Positions 63,666 through 64,000 of a DNA stretch of 64,000 bases are shown piece after piece (the first letter of the stretch is position 1; each line of letters opens with the position of its first letter). A model generated the notes under the pieces. The model did not search any database. It saw nothing but the letters and a program-made list of their open reading frames with translations, and was not told the DNA's origin. Source of the DNA: Arachidicoccus soli (GTDB taxonomy: Bacteria > Bacteroidota > Bacteroidia > Chitinophagales > Chitinophagaceae); the NCBI RefSeq assembly GCF_003600625.1, contig NZ_CP032489.1:3348001-3412000 (forward strand), read 5' to 3'. Made by a program: the position numbers and the translations under genes.

Positions 63666-64000
63666 ATGATCTATAGAGTAATCGCAATAATAAGTTTTTT
63701 AATACTTCTTATTGTTCAATACTTTTTAATATTCAATACTTATAACTTAAAAAATGAACGTTATTTTATTGCTGCAAGGGATATATTAAATGATGCCTAT
63801 ACACGCAGTGTTACTAATGATAAGGTTTACCCCGGTGCGCAAAAGATTATTGATAAGTATATTTATAATAACATCTCAAATCTTAATGCTTTATCTGCCC
63901 AATCGTCAAAGAAATTTGAAGACTTAGGGAATAAGGTCTGCGATTCTATATTTACACAATTGCGTCTAAATAGCAATATGGATAGTTTGTTCACGCAAAT
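63666..64000 (+). CDS. Membrane protein N-terminus, possibly a sensor kinase (3' cut by window edge)
   Basis: The frame runs from ATG at 63666 to the window end without a stop, giving 111 residues. It begins MIYRVIAIISFLILLIVQYF, a single membrane helix, and continues as a helical periplasmic-type region (LKNERYFIAARDILNDAYTR). This arrangement matches the start of many Bacteroidota histidine kinases with a periplasmic sensor domain. The catalytic part lies outside the window, so the call is tentative. It is divergent from the PUL and could regulate it. Confidence 0.5.
   Translation, partial: MIYRVIAIISFLILLIVQYFLIFNTYNLKNERYFIAARDILNDAYTRSVTNDKVYPGAQKIIDKYIYNNISNLNALSAQSSKKFEDLGNKVCDSIFTQLRLNSNMDSLFTQ

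Noticed and set aside
1-64000. CRISPR arrays, tRNA and rRNA genes
   Set aside because: No regularly spaced repeats, no cloverleaf-like sequences with a CCA end and no rRNA sequence were noticed by reading; no covariance search could be run.

Overview
The window is about 36% GC by eye and comes from a Bacteroidota chromosome. It has TAnnTTTG-type -7 promoter boxes, two SusC/SusD pairs, a FecR/ECF sigma pair, a PorX regulator with a PglZ domain, a TamB/lipoprotein-TamA pair and DUF4199 and DUF6427 membrane proteins. Gene content and order fit the Chitinophagaceae, perhaps near Arachidicoccus; that placement is inference and was not tested.

Positions 1-21505 are mostly housekeeping. They hold the 3' end of a dihydroorotase-family gene, a DUF4199 membrane protein, a GT2 glycosyltransferase, a PLP aminotransferase, a racemase and GNAT pair, the yceD-rpmF-plsX operon, porX, clpB, a haem-motif lipoprotein, purM, a cysteine desulfurase, TerC, DoxX, Kup, a DUF6427 protein and purQ. 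A short promoter plus hairpin unit near 3500-3600 may be a small RNA.

Positions 21600-34750 are accessory. A DUF6364/PIN toxin-antitoxin pair lies between two copies of the 3' end of a sulfatase gene. It is followed on the minus strand by a sulfatase, a GH20 hexosaminidase and a GH18 chitinase-like lipoprotein. A SusC/SusD pair on the plus strand is bracketed by a FecR anti-sigma factor and an ECF sigma factor, both on the minus strand. Together these look like an amino-sugar glycan (chitin or sulfated glycan) utilisation locus.

Positions 35031-44800 hold tamB and an overlapping lipoprotein tamA (tamL), then a complete IS1634-like transposase gene. The tail of an otherwise missing gene lies just beyond the transposase gene.

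Positions 44852-62663 are one minus-strand polysaccharide utilisation locus, read from right to left: SusC, SusD, a DUF1735/F5-8C-like surface lipoprotein, a calpain-like cysteine protease lipoprotein, a basic-secretory-protein metalloprotease, an unassigned GH42-like protein, and three GH92 alpha-mannosidases. GH92 enzymes beside two secreted proteases suggest a mannosylated glycoprotein or fungal mannoprotein as substrate. The middle GH92 has Gln where the other two carry the catalytic acid Glu, the state reported for GH92 enzymes that act on mannose-1-phosphate links. The last 1.3 kb holds a decayed transposase tail and the start of a membrane protein that runs off the window.
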